Of a stretch of 64,000 bases of DNA, positions 9,089-17,751 are shown piece after piece. Made by a program: the position numbers and the translations under genes. Origin of the DNA: Nitrospira sp. SG-bin2 (GTDB lineage Bacteria > Nitrospirota > Nitrospiria > Nitrospirales > Nitrospiraceae). The notes beneath the pieces were generated by a model. That model had not been told where the DNA came from, did no database searches, and was given only the letters and a program-made list of their open reading frames with translations. The stretch lies in assembly GCA_002083405.1 (NCBI GenBank), contig LVWT01000049.1, forward strand, positions 1-64,000, in the 5' to 3' direction. The first letter of the stretch is position 1, and the number at the start of each line of letters is the position of its first letter.

Positions 9089-10311
9089 AATGCCGACATT
9101 GTGGCACGGAACTGTGTGTGCAGTTTCTTGATCTCGGGAGTGCGCCAGCCTCCAACGCCTACCTCTCGGCGGAGCAATTGCGGGCACCTGAGCCATGGTT
9201 TCCACTTCGGCTGGTCGTGTGTGAGGACTGTTGGCTTGTGCAAACCGAAGATTATGTCGGCCGTGAGGCCCTGTTCTCAGATGAGTATGCCTATTTTAGT
9301 TCCTACTCGACTTCGTGGCTTCAGCATGTCCGGTCTTATGTCGACGCCATGATTGCCCGGTTCGGTCTCAGTCCGACCTCCTGTGTGGCTGAAGTTGCGG
9401 CGAATGACGGGTACTTACTGCAATATGTGCAGGCCGCCGGAATCCCGTGCTACGGAATCGAGCCGACCGCGAGTACGGCCCGTGCGGCCCGTCAGAAGGG
9501 GCTCGATATTGTTGAGGAGTTCTTCGGTCAGGCGTTGGCGCATACGCTGGCCTCCGCGAACCGTTCCGCCGATCTCATCGTCGCCAATAACGTTCTCGCC
9601 CATGTTCCCAACATCAACGATTTTGTTGCGGGGTTCTCAAGGCTCTTGAAGCCTGAGGGAGTCGCAACCTTCGAGTTTCCGAGCCTTCTGAATATGGTCC
9701 GGCACAATCAGTTCGATCTCGCATATCACGAACATTTTTCTTATCTGTCGTTGACGACCGTGGAGCGCATATTTACCCGCCACGGTCTCCACGTATTCGA
9801 TGTGGAGGATATTCCGACTCAGGGCGGGAGTTTGCGTGTCTATGCGCAACGGGGTGACGCCGGACGCGCTTCTCGGGAGCCTCGCGTGGAAGCAGTGTTG
9901 CGGCGGGAAGCCGAGGCCGGCATGTTCAGCAGAGAGTTTTACAACGAATTTCAGGCAAAGGCGGAACAGGTCAAGGACGATTTGGTGAGCTTTCTGCTGA
10001 AGGCAAAACGTGATCGCAAGATCGTCGCCGCCTATGGCGCAGCTGCCAAGGGCAACACGCTCCTCAACTTTGCCGGTGTTCGGCCTGACCTGTTGTCGTA
10101 TGTGGCGGACAAGAACCCGGCCAAGCAGGGCCATTTTCTACCGGGCAGTCGAATCCCCGTGGTGCCGGTCGGTGCATTGCGCGTTCGGCGGCCGGATTAC
10201 CTGGTTATTCTGCCCTGGAACATCGCGGGAGAGATCATAGAACAGAATGCCGATCTGGCGGCGCAACAGACACGATTCGTCACTGCGATCCCCCGGCTGG
10301 AGGTGACATGA
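9085..10311 (+). CDS. NDP-ketosugar C-methyltransferase (TylCIII/NovU type)
   Basis: A 408-residue SAM-dependent methyltransferase with the three-part architecture of sugar C-methyltransferases. An N-terminal zinc-binding module has CRHCG near residue 3 and CEDCW near residue 47. The SAM domain follows (VAEVAANDGYLLQY, FEFPSLL). The catalytic-loop region HEHFSYLSL is typical of the family. A C-terminal Rossmann-like domain carries AAYGAAAKGN. TylCIII-type enzymes methylate C3 of a 4-ketosugar, giving a branched sugar. The GTG at 9085 overlaps the epimerase stop and follows GAAGGAG. The predicted product is a CDP-3-C-methyl-6-deoxyhexose intermediate; this is inferred from family and neighbours. 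Confidence 0.88.
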   Translation: MKCRHCGTELCVQFLDLGSAPASNAYLSAEQLRAPEPWFPLRLVVCEDCWLVQTEDYVGREALFSDEYAYFSSYSTSWLQHVRSYVDAMIARFGLSPTSCVAEVAANDGYLLQYVQAAGIPCYGIEPTASTARAARQKGLDIVEEFFGQALAHTLASANRSADLIVANNVLAHVPNINDFVAGFSRLLKPEGVATFEFPSLLNMVRHNQFDLAYHEHFSYLSLTTVERIFTRHGLHVFDVEDIPTQGGSLRVYAQRGDAGRASREPRVEAVLRREAEAGMFSREFYNEFQAKAEQVKDDLVSFLLKAKRDRKIVAAYGAAAKGNTLLNFAGVRPDLLSYVADKNPAKQGHFLPGSRIPVVPVGALRVRRPDYLVILPWNIAGEIIEQNADLAAQQTRFVTAIPRLEVT

Positions 10312-11135
10312 GCGGCAAGGTGCTGGTGACCGGCGCCACAGGCTTTGTGGGACGCCAAGTGTTGCGTGCCTTGGCGAAGCAAGGGCTGCCGACTCGCGTC
10401 GTCATTCGTGACGGCACTGACGCCAGACTCGAAGCCGTTCAGGGGCTGGACAGGGTCATGACGACGGTGGATCTCTTTACCGAGAATGCGCAGTGGTGGG
10501 CCAACGTCTGTGACGGAATCGATACGATTATTCATGCGGCCTGGTATGCGGAACCCGGGCAGTATCTCCACTCGCCCAAGAACATGGACTGTTTGCTCGG
10601 TACGTTGCAAATGGCACGGGGTGCCGTCATGGCCGGTGTGCGACGCGTGGTCGGTCTGGGGACCTGCTTGGAGTATGACGTCCGCCAAGGAATGCTGACT
10701 GTGGAGACACCGCTCAATCCTGGTACGCCCTACGCGGGGGCCAAAGTGGCGGCATACACGGCGCTGGCAAGTTGGCTTCCGACACAGGGCGTCGAATTTG
10801 CGTGGTGCCGGTTGTTCTACCTCTATGGCGAAGGTGAGGATGAGAGGCGGCTGGTTCCCTACCTGCGCGCGAAACTGGTGGTCGGAGAACCGGCAGAGCT
10901 GACCAGCGGCAATCAGATTCGCGATTTTCTCGATGTGCAAGAAGCAGGGCGCATGATTGTCAGTGTGGCGCTTGGGGCCCGACAGGGGGCTGTGAATATC
11001 TGTTCCGGCGTGCCGATCACTGTGCGCGATTTCGCCCATACCATTGCGGAGGAGCTCGGTAGGCAGGATCTGCTGCGATTTGCGGCCCGTCCGGAGAGTG
11101 TCATCGATCCGCCCTGTGTGGTGGGAGTCAGGTAG
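10308..11135 (+). CDS. NAD(P)-dependent epimerase/dehydratase, probable CDP-4-ketosugar reductase
   Basis: The 275-residue extended short-chain dehydrogenase has the motif TGATGFVGRQ at the N-terminus and the catalytic Tyr-Lys in PYAGAK. It is short for the family but complete. Overlap of four bases with the C-methyltransferase and its place at the end of the block suggest it reduces the C4 ketone and so finishes the CDP-deoxysugar. An epimerase role cannot be excluded. The product is probably a branched 6-deoxyhexose; the stereochemistry cannot be read from sequence. Confidence 0.85.
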   Translation: MSGKVLVTGATGFVGRQVLRALAKQGLPTRVVIRDGTDARLEAVQGLDRVMTTVDLFTENAQWWANVCDGIDTIIHAAWYAEPGQYLHSPKNMDCLLGTLQMARGAVMAGVRRVVGLGTCLEYDVRQGMLTVETPLNPGTPYAGAKVAAYTALASWLPTQGVEFAWCRLFYLYGEGEDERRLVPYLRAKLVVGEPAELTSGNQIRDFLDVQEAGRMIVSVALGARQGAVNICSGVPITVRDFAHTIAEELGRQDLLRFAARPESVIDPPCVVGVR

Positions 11136-11207
11136 TGTGACACCGGTGCCGCAGTACGATGACAGGAATCGATTTGGGCCATCACCAATCGGGGAGAACT
11201 GAACATC

Positions 11208-12233
11208 ATGAAAGCTCAAATTAAACCAAGAATCAATCTGGAGAATCGCACTCCGTTGCAGGATGTCATCCCGTTGGAGACGCCCTTCATTGTGTTTATC
11301 GACCCTTCAAGCAGCTGCAATTTCCAGTGCACATTCTGCCCGACCGGCGATCGCGATCTGATCAAGGGGACCGGACGGTTTCAGGGGGTGATGAATTTCG
11401 ACCTGTATCGAAAACTGATCGATGATCTGGCGTCTTTTCCCCAATCCATCAAAGTGCTGCGATTGTATAAGGACGGCGAACCTCTCTTGAACAAACGGCT
11501 TGCGGACATGATTGCCTACGCCAAGGCTAGCGGGCATGTGCCCTACATCGATACGACAACCAACGGAGCCCTGATCGATCCCTCGCGCATGGGGCCGCTG
11601 ATTGAAGCCGGTTTGGATAAAGTGAACATTTCTGTGTACGGCATGAGGCCGGACCAGTACACCGCGTTCACGAAAACAGAGTTTGATTTCGACCAGTTCG
11701 TTACGAATGTGCGCTGGTTGTACGAGCACAAGGGAAGTTGTGAAATCGTCATCAAGATACCGGGAGAACTTATTACGGAAGCTGAAAGGCAAAAGTTTTT
11801 TGACACGTTCGGGGATTATTGTGACCGCATTTTCGTGGAAAACTTTGCCCCTTGTTGGCCGCAGTTTGATGTGGAGGATCGATTGGGCGTGAAAATTACT
11901 CAGGGAATCTACCAACAGCCGATTACTCCCACCGATACCTGCCCCTATATCTTTTATGCGATGTCGATCAACGCGGACGGATTGGCCAGCGCATGCTTTG
12001 TGGACTGGGGGCGGAGGTTGATTGTGGGGGACGGCCGCAAACAGTCATTGCGCGCAATATGGAACTCACCGGAGTTCAATGAATTGCGTCTGGCGCATTT
12101 GGAGGGCAAGCGAAAGCAGAATCCCGTCTGCTCCCAATGCGGGCAGTTGTCACATTGCCGCCCCGACAATATCGACGCGTATCGCGAGCAGCTTATCCCG
12201 AAAGTCAAAGGCCATCTGGCTGCACGATCGTAG
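11208..12233 (+). CDS. Radical SAM/SPASM domain protein (paralogue 1)
   Basis: A 341-residue radical SAM enzyme. The [4Fe-4S] ligands are Cys37, Cys41 and Cys44 in CNFQCTFCPTG. A C-terminal SPASM-like region has several Cys (CPYIF, ACFVDW, CSQCG, SHC) for auxiliary clusters. It is strongly similar throughout to a second gene at 13513, including the shared N-terminal LQDVIPL stretch. Radical SAM/SPASM proteins in glycan loci oxidise, epimerise or otherwise modify sugars or lipid precursors; the substrate here is unknown. It is followed by an FkbM-like methyltransferase. GGGGAGAA upstream serves as ribosome binding site. Confidence 0.88.
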   Translation: MKAQIKPRINLENRTPLQDVIPLETPFIVFIDPSSSCNFQCTFCPTGDRDLIKGTGRFQGVMNFDLYRKLIDDLASFPQSIKVLRLYKDGEPLLNKRLADMIAYAKASGHVPYIDTTTNGALIDPSRMGPLIEAGLDKVNISVYGMRPDQYTAFTKTEFDFDQFVTNVRWLYEHKGSCEIVIKIPGELITEAERQKFFDTFGDYCDRIFVENFAPCWPQFDVEDRLGVKITQGIYQQPITPTDTCPYIFYAMSINADGLASACFVDWGRRLIVGDGRKQSLRAIWNSPEFNELRLAHLEGKRKQNPVCSQCGQLSHCRPDNIDAYREQLIPKVKGHLAARS

Positions 12234-12277
12234 TAGGCAACGAGTTCAGTGTGCTTTTCTGGAGAACGGCGGCTGTT

Positions 12278-13480
12278 ATGGGAGAGCAGGTCAGTTACGG
12301 TTCAGTACGAACGGCACATGTGCCGGACACGCCGGCTGCCATTGCCCAGTTGACTGAAATCCTATCGGCGCAGCCCGGATCCGGGCCACGCGCAATTGAT
12401 GGCCCGTTTGCGCTGTACGGGGCCGGCAAATTGGGGTGCATGGCCATGGACTTCTTTCGGCACGCCCGGCTGGCCCCGACCATTGTCGTGGATGCCAACG
12501 CCGATCAAGTCCGTGATGTCCCAAGTTGGCAGTCGTGCAACGTGCTCCTGCCGAGTGAGGTGCCGTCGCACCTGAAGCGTGCGTTGCCGTTGGTGGTCAG
12601 TGTGGCCACAGTCTGTTTCACAGAGTTGGCGGAATCATTGCAGAGCCAGGGGTGGCGCGATGTCGTGCCCCTATACGATGTGATGGAGGCGTACCGCCGC
12701 TGTTACCCGATCGGCAACGGGTGGTTCATGGGTGACCTGAACGGGTCCGAGCAACAGATGGTTGAGCAGGTATTGGCCGGGTGGAGTGATGATATGTCCC
12801 GCGCCCATCATCTGCAGTTCATCGCGTGGCATCGTCTCCGCCAGGACTGGGTTTTTGAAAACGCGCCTATAGACTTGGAACATCGCTACTTTATTCCTGA
12901 GGTGGTATCGCTTCTTGGGGATCACGAAGTATTCGTGGATGTCGGCGCCCATAGGGGTGAAACAACGAAGGTGTTCCGAGAAACGGTCGAGAACCGGTTC
13001 GAAGAGATTGTGATGTTCGAACCTGATACCTGCAATGCGGATGTGATCAAAGAGGGACTCGCATCATTGCCCGAAGGTGTGAGGCGGCGCCATCGCCTCT
13101 TGGCCCAGGCCCTATGCCGGCGGGCGGGGAAGCAGCGCTTCTTCTCTCAATTAGGCTATGGGTCGCAGCTCTGCGGGTTCGGTCGAGAGGTGGTCGAGGT
13201 GACGGCTCTGGATGACACAGATGTGGCGCCAAGCTATCTGAAGCTGCATCTTGAAGGACATGAACTCAATGCCTTGCAAGGGGCGGAGAAGACCATCCGC
13301 CGCCATAGACCCATCATAGCGGTCACGACCTATCACAGCGAAGCGGGGCTGTGGAAATTGCCACTCTGGCTGATGAATACGCTGACGGACTACCGGTTTT
13401 ACCTGAGATTGCACAGTTGGTGCGGCACTGGAGCGGTCATGTATTGCCTGCCGAATAAGCGTGGCTATGCCTCGGCCTGA
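12278..13480 (+). CDS. FkbM-family methyltransferase with N-terminal nucleotide-binding domain
   Basis: A 400-residue protein with two parts. Residues 40-150 form a Rossmann-like domain beginning FALYGAGKLG, and residues about 205-400 form an FkbM methyltransferase (FVDVGAHRGETTKVF, MFEPD, LHLEGHELNALQGA). FkbM enzymes O-methylate hydroxyls on sugars or polyketides. The start is uncertain: ATG 12278 is used because homology begins soon after it, but the frame is open well upstream and overlaps the radical SAM gene. It sits between the two radical SAM paralogues. A related YGAG domain occurs in the proteins at 15742 and 9085. Confidence 0.8.
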   Translation: MGEQVSYGSVRTAHVPDTPAAIAQLTEILSAQPGSGPRAIDGPFALYGAGKLGCMAMDFFRHARLAPTIVVDANADQVRDVPSWQSCNVLLPSEVPSHLKRALPLVVSVATVCFTELAESLQSQGWRDVVPLYDVMEAYRRCYPIGNGWFMGDLNGSEQQMVEQVLAGWSDDMSRAHHLQFIAWHRLRQDWVFENAPIDLEHRYFIPEVVSLLGDHEVFVDVGAHRGETTKVFRETVENRFEEIVMFEPDTCNADVIKEGLASLPEGVRRRHRLLAQALCRRAGKQRFFSQLGYGSQLCGFGREVVEVTALDDTDVAPSYLKLHLEGHELNALQGAEKTIRRHRPIIAVTTYHSEAGLWKLPLWLMNTLTDYRFYLRLHSWCGTGAVMYCLPNKRGYASA

Positions 13481-13512
13481 ATAGAATTGAACATCATTGT
13501 GGGGAACTTCTT

Positions 13513-14553
13513 ATGAAGGCCAAAGTCAAATCGAAGTTGAATCTGGAAGGGCGCGTGGCCCTGCAGGACGTGATTCCGCTCAGCACTCCGTTTCTTCTCT
13601 ACGTGGATCCCTCCAGCGCCTGTAATTTTTCCTGCCAGTTCTGCCCGACCGGCCATCGGGATTTATTGAAGGCGTCTGAGTACACGCGCAGCGTGATGAA
13701 GTTCGAACTCTTTGAAAAGCTGATCCAGGATCTGGACGTGTTTCCCGAGCCGCTGAAAGTGATGCGGATGAATAAAATCGGGGAGCCGTTGTTGAACAAG
13801 AAGTTGCCGGCGATGATCTCCCTGGCTAAGGCCAGCGGGAGGGTTCGCTATATCGACCTTGCCACGAATGCCGCCTTGTTTTCCCCTGACCTCCTGACAC
13901 GTCTCGTCGCGGCGGGTCTGGATCGGATGAATGTGTCTCTGGAAGGCATCAGCCAGGAACAGTATGCCAAGCATGCCAAGGTCGAGGTCGATTTCGAGCA
14001 GTTGGTGGAAAATATCCGGTGGCTTTATGCCCATCGCGGCGACTGTGAGGTGACCATCAAGATACCCGGCAACTATCTCACGGCTGACGATAAAACACGC
14101 TTCTTCGATCTGTTCGGGAATTATTGCGACCGGATTTTTGTGGAGGAACTGGCGCCGATCTGGCCGGAGTTCGATGTGGAGAAGCGAGCGGGTGTGGAAA
14201 TGCAAGAACGGACCGGGCAATACCGGCAATCTCTCGAGGAGAAAGACGTCTGTACATACATATTTTATGCCATGGCCGTCAACGCCGATGGCACGGTGAG
14301 CGCGTGCTGTCCGGATTGGGACCAAAAACTGATAGTCGGCGACCTCAATCGGCAGAGTCTGCGGGAGATCTGGAATTCGCCTGCCCTTCACGATTTGCGG
14401 TTGCAACATTTACGCGGGGCTCGGCGAGACAATCCATTGTGCAAGGCGTGCGGGCATATCAAATACGCGCAGGCAGACAACATCGATGCGTACAAGCCGT
14501 TCCTGCTTGAAAAAGTCGCCGGGCATTATGCGCGTATGGCTGAGAAGGAGTGA
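13513..14553 (+). CDS. Radical SAM/SPASM domain protein (paralogue 2)
   Basis: A 346-residue paralogue of the protein at 11208. The cluster ligands are Cys37, Cys41 and Cys44 in CNFSCQFCPTG, at identical positions to paralogue 1. The SPASM-like tail has CTYIF, SACCPDW and CKACG; the final Cys of paralogue 1 (SHCRPDN) is replaced, reading KYAQADN. The conserved core suggests related chemistry on different substrates or positions. The stop lies in the start region of the next gene, indicating coupling. Confidence 0.88.
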   Translation: MKAKVKSKLNLEGRVALQDVIPLSTPFLLYVDPSSACNFSCQFCPTGHRDLLKASEYTRSVMKFELFEKLIQDLDVFPEPLKVMRMNKIGEPLLNKKLPAMISLAKASGRVRYIDLATNAALFSPDLLTRLVAAGLDRMNVSLEGISQEQYAKHAKVEVDFEQLVENIRWLYAHRGDCEVTIKIPGNYLTADDKTRFFDLFGNYCDRIFVEELAPIWPEFDVEKRAGVEMQERTGQYRQSLEEKDVCTYIFYAMAVNADGTVSACCPDWDQKLIVGDLNRQSLREIWNSPALHDLRLQHLRGARRDNPLCKACGHIKYAQADNIDAYKPFLLEKVAGHYARMAEKE

Positions 14554-15722
14554 TGCGGGTGGAAGCATCAGATACAGATCGTTGTCCAGCCTGCGGCGCA
14601 TCGGTGTGTTACCTCGTGGACTGGAAGTACAGCGGTTTGGGGAAGTCGATCTTTAATTACACGGCACAGTTTTACTCCTGTCGCGACTGCGGCATCGTAT
14701 TTGTGAACAATATTAGCGATGCACGGCTCGCTGAGTATTACGCGGAGGAGTGCAGTTATTTCGAGAACGCCCATTTCTCCGTCACCTCTCCCGAGAACAG
14801 GGAGAAATATTCAGCGTATGCCGGTGTGCTCAGGCACCATGCGATCGACTCTGTTCCCATGGCCGATGTGGGCTGTGGACGTGGAGGATTTGTCACGTGG
14901 CTTGGGCAATACGGCTGGGACGCCGCATGCTGGGGCGTGGATGTGGATGTGAGAAGTCTGCAACAGGGCTGTGCGGCGTCACCGAATGTCACATTTCGGA
15001 CTGGTGATGCCTTACATCTCCCCTTCCGGAATCGTTGTCTCGGCCTACTGACCTACTTCCATGTGTTGGAACATATTCGCGATGTGCACGGTCTGCTACG
15101 CGAGGCGGACCGCGTGCTTGAACCGGGTGGGCAACTATTGATTGAGGTTCCGGATGCGGAACGCTACGGAGAGTTTCCGATCGGATCGGCCTTTTGGATT
15201 TCCATCCGTGAGCATATCTTTCATTACACCGCCAGGGCGCTCACAGCGGCCCTGCGAGCCCACGGATTTGAAGTCCGCGAGGTCGTGCGGAAGACGCTGC
15301 CGACGCCGGAGTTTGCGTATCCCTCATTGATGGTTCTGGGTCAAAAGACGGGCAGGCTTTCTCCGGCGGTGTGCACGCCGTCGGCAGGAGATGTGGCCGC
15401 TCATCTGTTGGAATCGAAGAAGGCGCTGCTTCGACAGGTCCGGGATATTCAGGCCATGGCCGAGAAACAGCCGGTCACTATCTGGGGGTGCTCGGCCGAA
15501 TTATTCAGTGTGTTGCCTTTGCTCGATCTGCGGGACTACCGGATATGCGATTCTTCCAAGCGCAAGCAACAGGCGCAATATCAAGGGAGGGCGGTGGAGG
15601 ATCCCGCTTCCGTGCCGGTGGAGGGCACGTTGATCGTTGCGCCCTATCTTCATGGGGCGGCGATTCAGTCTGCAGCCAGCCGGCTCGGATGGCCGGCGCA
15701 CGCCATCTATCTATTGCATTGA
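14553..15722 (+). CDS. Class I SAM methyltransferase with N-terminal zinc ribbon
   Basis: The protein of about 389 residues begins with a Cys-rich module (CPACGA, CRDCG), followed by a Methyltransf_11-type SAM domain (ADVGCGRGGF, TYFHVLEHI). Its C-terminal portion contains VTIWGCSAEL, resembling the Rossmann-like tail of sugar C-methyltransferases. It may methylate a sugar in the glycan assembled here. Start choice: ATG 14553 overlaps the radical SAM stop, but GTG 14559 sits at better distance (eight bases) from AAGGAG and GTG 14550 is also in frame. Confidence 0.8.
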   Translation: MRVEASDTDRCPACGASVCYLVDWKYSGLGKSIFNYTAQFYSCRDCGIVFVNNISDARLAEYYAEECSYFENAHFSVTSPENREKYSAYAGVLRHHAIDSVPMADVGCGRGGFVTWLGQYGWDAACWGVDVDVRSLQQGCAASPNVTFRTGDALHLPFRNRCLGLLTYFHVLEHIRDVHGLLREADRVLEPGGQLLIEVPDAERYGEFPIGSAFWISIREHIFHYTARALTAALRAHGFEVREVVRKTLPTPEFAYPSLMVLGQKTGRLSPAVCTPSAGDVAAHLLESKKALLRQVRDIQAMAEKQPVTIWGCSAELFSVLPLLDLRDYRICDSSKRKQQAQYQGRAVEDPASVPVEGTLIVAPYLHGAAIQSAASRLGWPAHAIYLLH

Positions 15723-15741
15723 ATGTACGTGGGAGAAAGGT

Positions 15742-16854
15742 ATGACAATTAAGTACACCTCTGAGCAGGTACAGGTTGCCTGGGAGCGGCAGGTGCCGGC
15801 CGCTGCCGCCATCGAATCCCGATACGCTGACGGCATCGCCATCTACGGGGCAGGGTTTGTCGGGACATGGGCGTCGCAGTATCTGCAATCCCGGGGAGCT
15901 CGCATCACAAAATTCATCGACAGCGACAGCCGCAAGATTGGAAAAGAGGTAAACGGCATTCCGGTCGTAGAGCCCAGCCGCGATGAGCTGGCCTCTGCCC
16001 ATGCGTTATTTATCGCAGCCCGCCATGCTGTTCCCGAAGTGGATCAGATGATGGCTCCCTACGGCTGTCCGACCCTCTCCTTCGATGGATATTTCGTTCT
16101 GCGCAACTATGACCGGCTCTGCGCGATTCGCGACCAGTATCTGGGGGATGTCCGTTCGGTGCAGGTCTTCAACGCATTGCTGATGGCCATGCTAACCGGC
16201 AGCACAGAGCCCTGCCGCGCCGTGATGGATAAGGACATGTATTTCTGCCTGCCCGAGTTCAGCGGTAATTTTGACGAGACCTTTGTCGACGCCGGGGCGT
16301 TCGTCGGCGACACCGTGGAGCGGTTTGTCTGGGAGAATCTCGGCACGTTTCGGCATATCTATGCCTTCGAGCCGGGGCTGAAACAATTTCATGCCATGCA
16401 ACAGCGTGTGCAGCGATTGGTGTCGGAGTGGGCCTTTGACCCCTCCTCTGTGTCTCTGGTCAGAGCGGGCTTGTCGGATGCAGCCGGTCGGATGGCGTGC
16501 ACGTTCGTCAATGATGCGCCATTGCGGCATGGGTTGTCCGGCGTCATGGTTCCATCAGGCCCGGGGGGCGGCAATGAGACAACGGCGCAAGTGCTTACGC
16601 TGGATGCCTATCTAGCCGGCAGGCCGGTGAGTTTTCTCAAGGCGGACGTCGAGGGCATGGAGATGGAGCTCTTACGGGGAGCCGCGCAGACGATCCGGAA
16701 TTGCAAACCCAAAATGGCGTTGTGCATCTACCATTATCCCAGCCATCTCTATGAGGTGGCTGAATATGTTCGGAGCTTGGCTTCGGAATACCGTTTCGAG
16801 CTCCGGCAGCATGCGCCGCTGTTCGGCGACTTTGTGCTGTACTGTTGGGTCTAA
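15742..16854 (+). CDS. FkbM-family methyltransferase with N-terminal nucleotide-binding domain
   Basis: A 370-residue protein organised like the one at 12278. A Rossmann-like domain begins IAIYGAGFVGTW at about residue 34; an FkbM methyltransferase domain follows (TFVDAGAFVGDTVERF, FEPG, LKADVEGMEMELLRGA). The FkbM signature is more canonical than in the 12278 protein. The ATG at 15742 follows GGAGAAAGG at good spacing; an in-frame ATG at 15637 lies inside the previous gene and is rejected. Predicted role: O-methylation of a sugar in the surface or flagellar glycan. Confidence 0.85.
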   Translation: MTIKYTSEQVQVAWERQVPAAAAIESRYADGIAIYGAGFVGTWASQYLQSRGARITKFIDSDSRKIGKEVNGIPVVEPSRDELASAHALFIAARHAVPEVDQMMAPYGCPTLSFDGYFVLRNYDRLCAIRDQYLGDVRSVQVFNALLMAMLTGSTEPCRAVMDKDMYFCLPEFSGNFDETFVDAGAFVGDTVERFVWENLGTFRHIYAFEPGLKQFHAMQQRVQRLVSEWAFDPSSVSLVRAGLSDAAGRMACTFVNDAPLRHGLSGVMVPSGPGGGNETTAQVLTLDAYLAGRPVSFLKADVEGMEMELLRGAAQTIRNCKPKMALCIYHYPSHLYEVAEYVRSLASEYRFELRQHAPLFGDFVLYCWV

Positions 16855-16917
16855 TCAGCGGTGCGTGACCACATCGATGATGCAATGAATCAACACCGAA
16901 TGGACAAGAGGTAGCAC

Positions 16918-17709
16918 ATGACGCCCATCGAACAATACCGGCAGGATATGGCCAGCCGGGTTGCGACCTATCGTTCCAATGCCGGCTTGCAAACTGCAGC
17001 CCGGACTTTCTTTGATCAGATCGGTATCGGCAAGGCCGACTACGTGTACAACTTTACCTGGTTGGGGGTTCCGATCCTGCAAATCCCTCAAGACCTCCAG
17101 GCTATGCAGGAGATTGTCTGGCATGTGAAGCCTGACTTGATCATCGAGACCGGGGTGGCATGGGGAGGGTCCCTGATGTTCACGGCGTCCTTGCTTGCCA
17201 TCTTGGAGGCCTGTGGTGAAATCGAGCAGGGGCGTGTCCTGGGCATCGACATCGAGATACGCCCTCACAATAAGGAAGCGATCAAAGCCCATCCTTTGTC
17301 GAAGAAAATTACCCTGCTGGAGGGGTCGAGCATCGGCGACACGATGACGAAACAGGTGCACGCGATTGCGGCGCAGCACAAGCGGGTACTGGTGTGCCTG
17401 GATAGTAACCATACTCATGACCATGTATTGGCTGAATTGGAGGCCTATGCGCCCTTAGTCAGTCCGGGGAGTTATTGCCTCGTCGGCGACACAATCATCG
17501 AGGACGCCCCGGCGTCGATGACCGCCAAACGCCCGTGGGGGAAAGGCAATAGCCCGAAGACGGCAGTCTGGGAATACATCCGGCGACTGAACGACGAAGG
17601 CCGCAAGGATAAAGCCGGAGAGGCGTTGCGGTTCGAGATCGACCATCGTATCGAGGACAAGATCGTGCTCACCGGTTCACCGGATGGTTTTCTGAAGCGC
17701 GTCACATAG
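16918..17709 (+). CDS. CmcI/cephalosporin hydroxylase family methyltransferase
   Basis: The 263-residue protein matches the CmcI family, which despite its name is a SAM-dependent O-methyltransferase fold also used for rhamnose and other sugar methylation. Visible features are IIETGVAWGGSLMF (SAM loop), GIDIEIRPHNK, LVCLDSNHTHDHV and VGDTIIED. It has normal length. As the last of the methyltransferase block, it probably O-methylates a sugar in the same glycan. AAGAGGTAGC precedes the ATG. Confidence 0.87.
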   Translation: MTPIEQYRQDMASRVATYRSNAGLQTAARTFFDQIGIGKADYVYNFTWLGVPILQIPQDLQAMQEIVWHVKPDLIIETGVAWGGSLMFTASLLAILEACGEIEQGRVLGIDIEIRPHNKEAIKAHPLSKKITLLEGSSIGDTMTKQVHAIAAQHKRVLVCLDSNHTHDHVLAELEAYAPLVSPGSYCLVGDTIIEDAPASMTAKRPWGKGNSPKTAVWEYIRRLNDEGRKDKAGEALRFEIDHRIEDKIVLTGSPDGFLKRVT

Positions 17710-17751
17710 AAGAGCCAGGCTGCGTGTATAGGGCAGACAGGACTCCAATGC

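Noticed and set aside
12137..12277. Upstream extension of the FkbM-like protein
   Set aside because: The extra 47 codons lie mostly inside the radical SAM gene and show no similarity to the family N-terminus.
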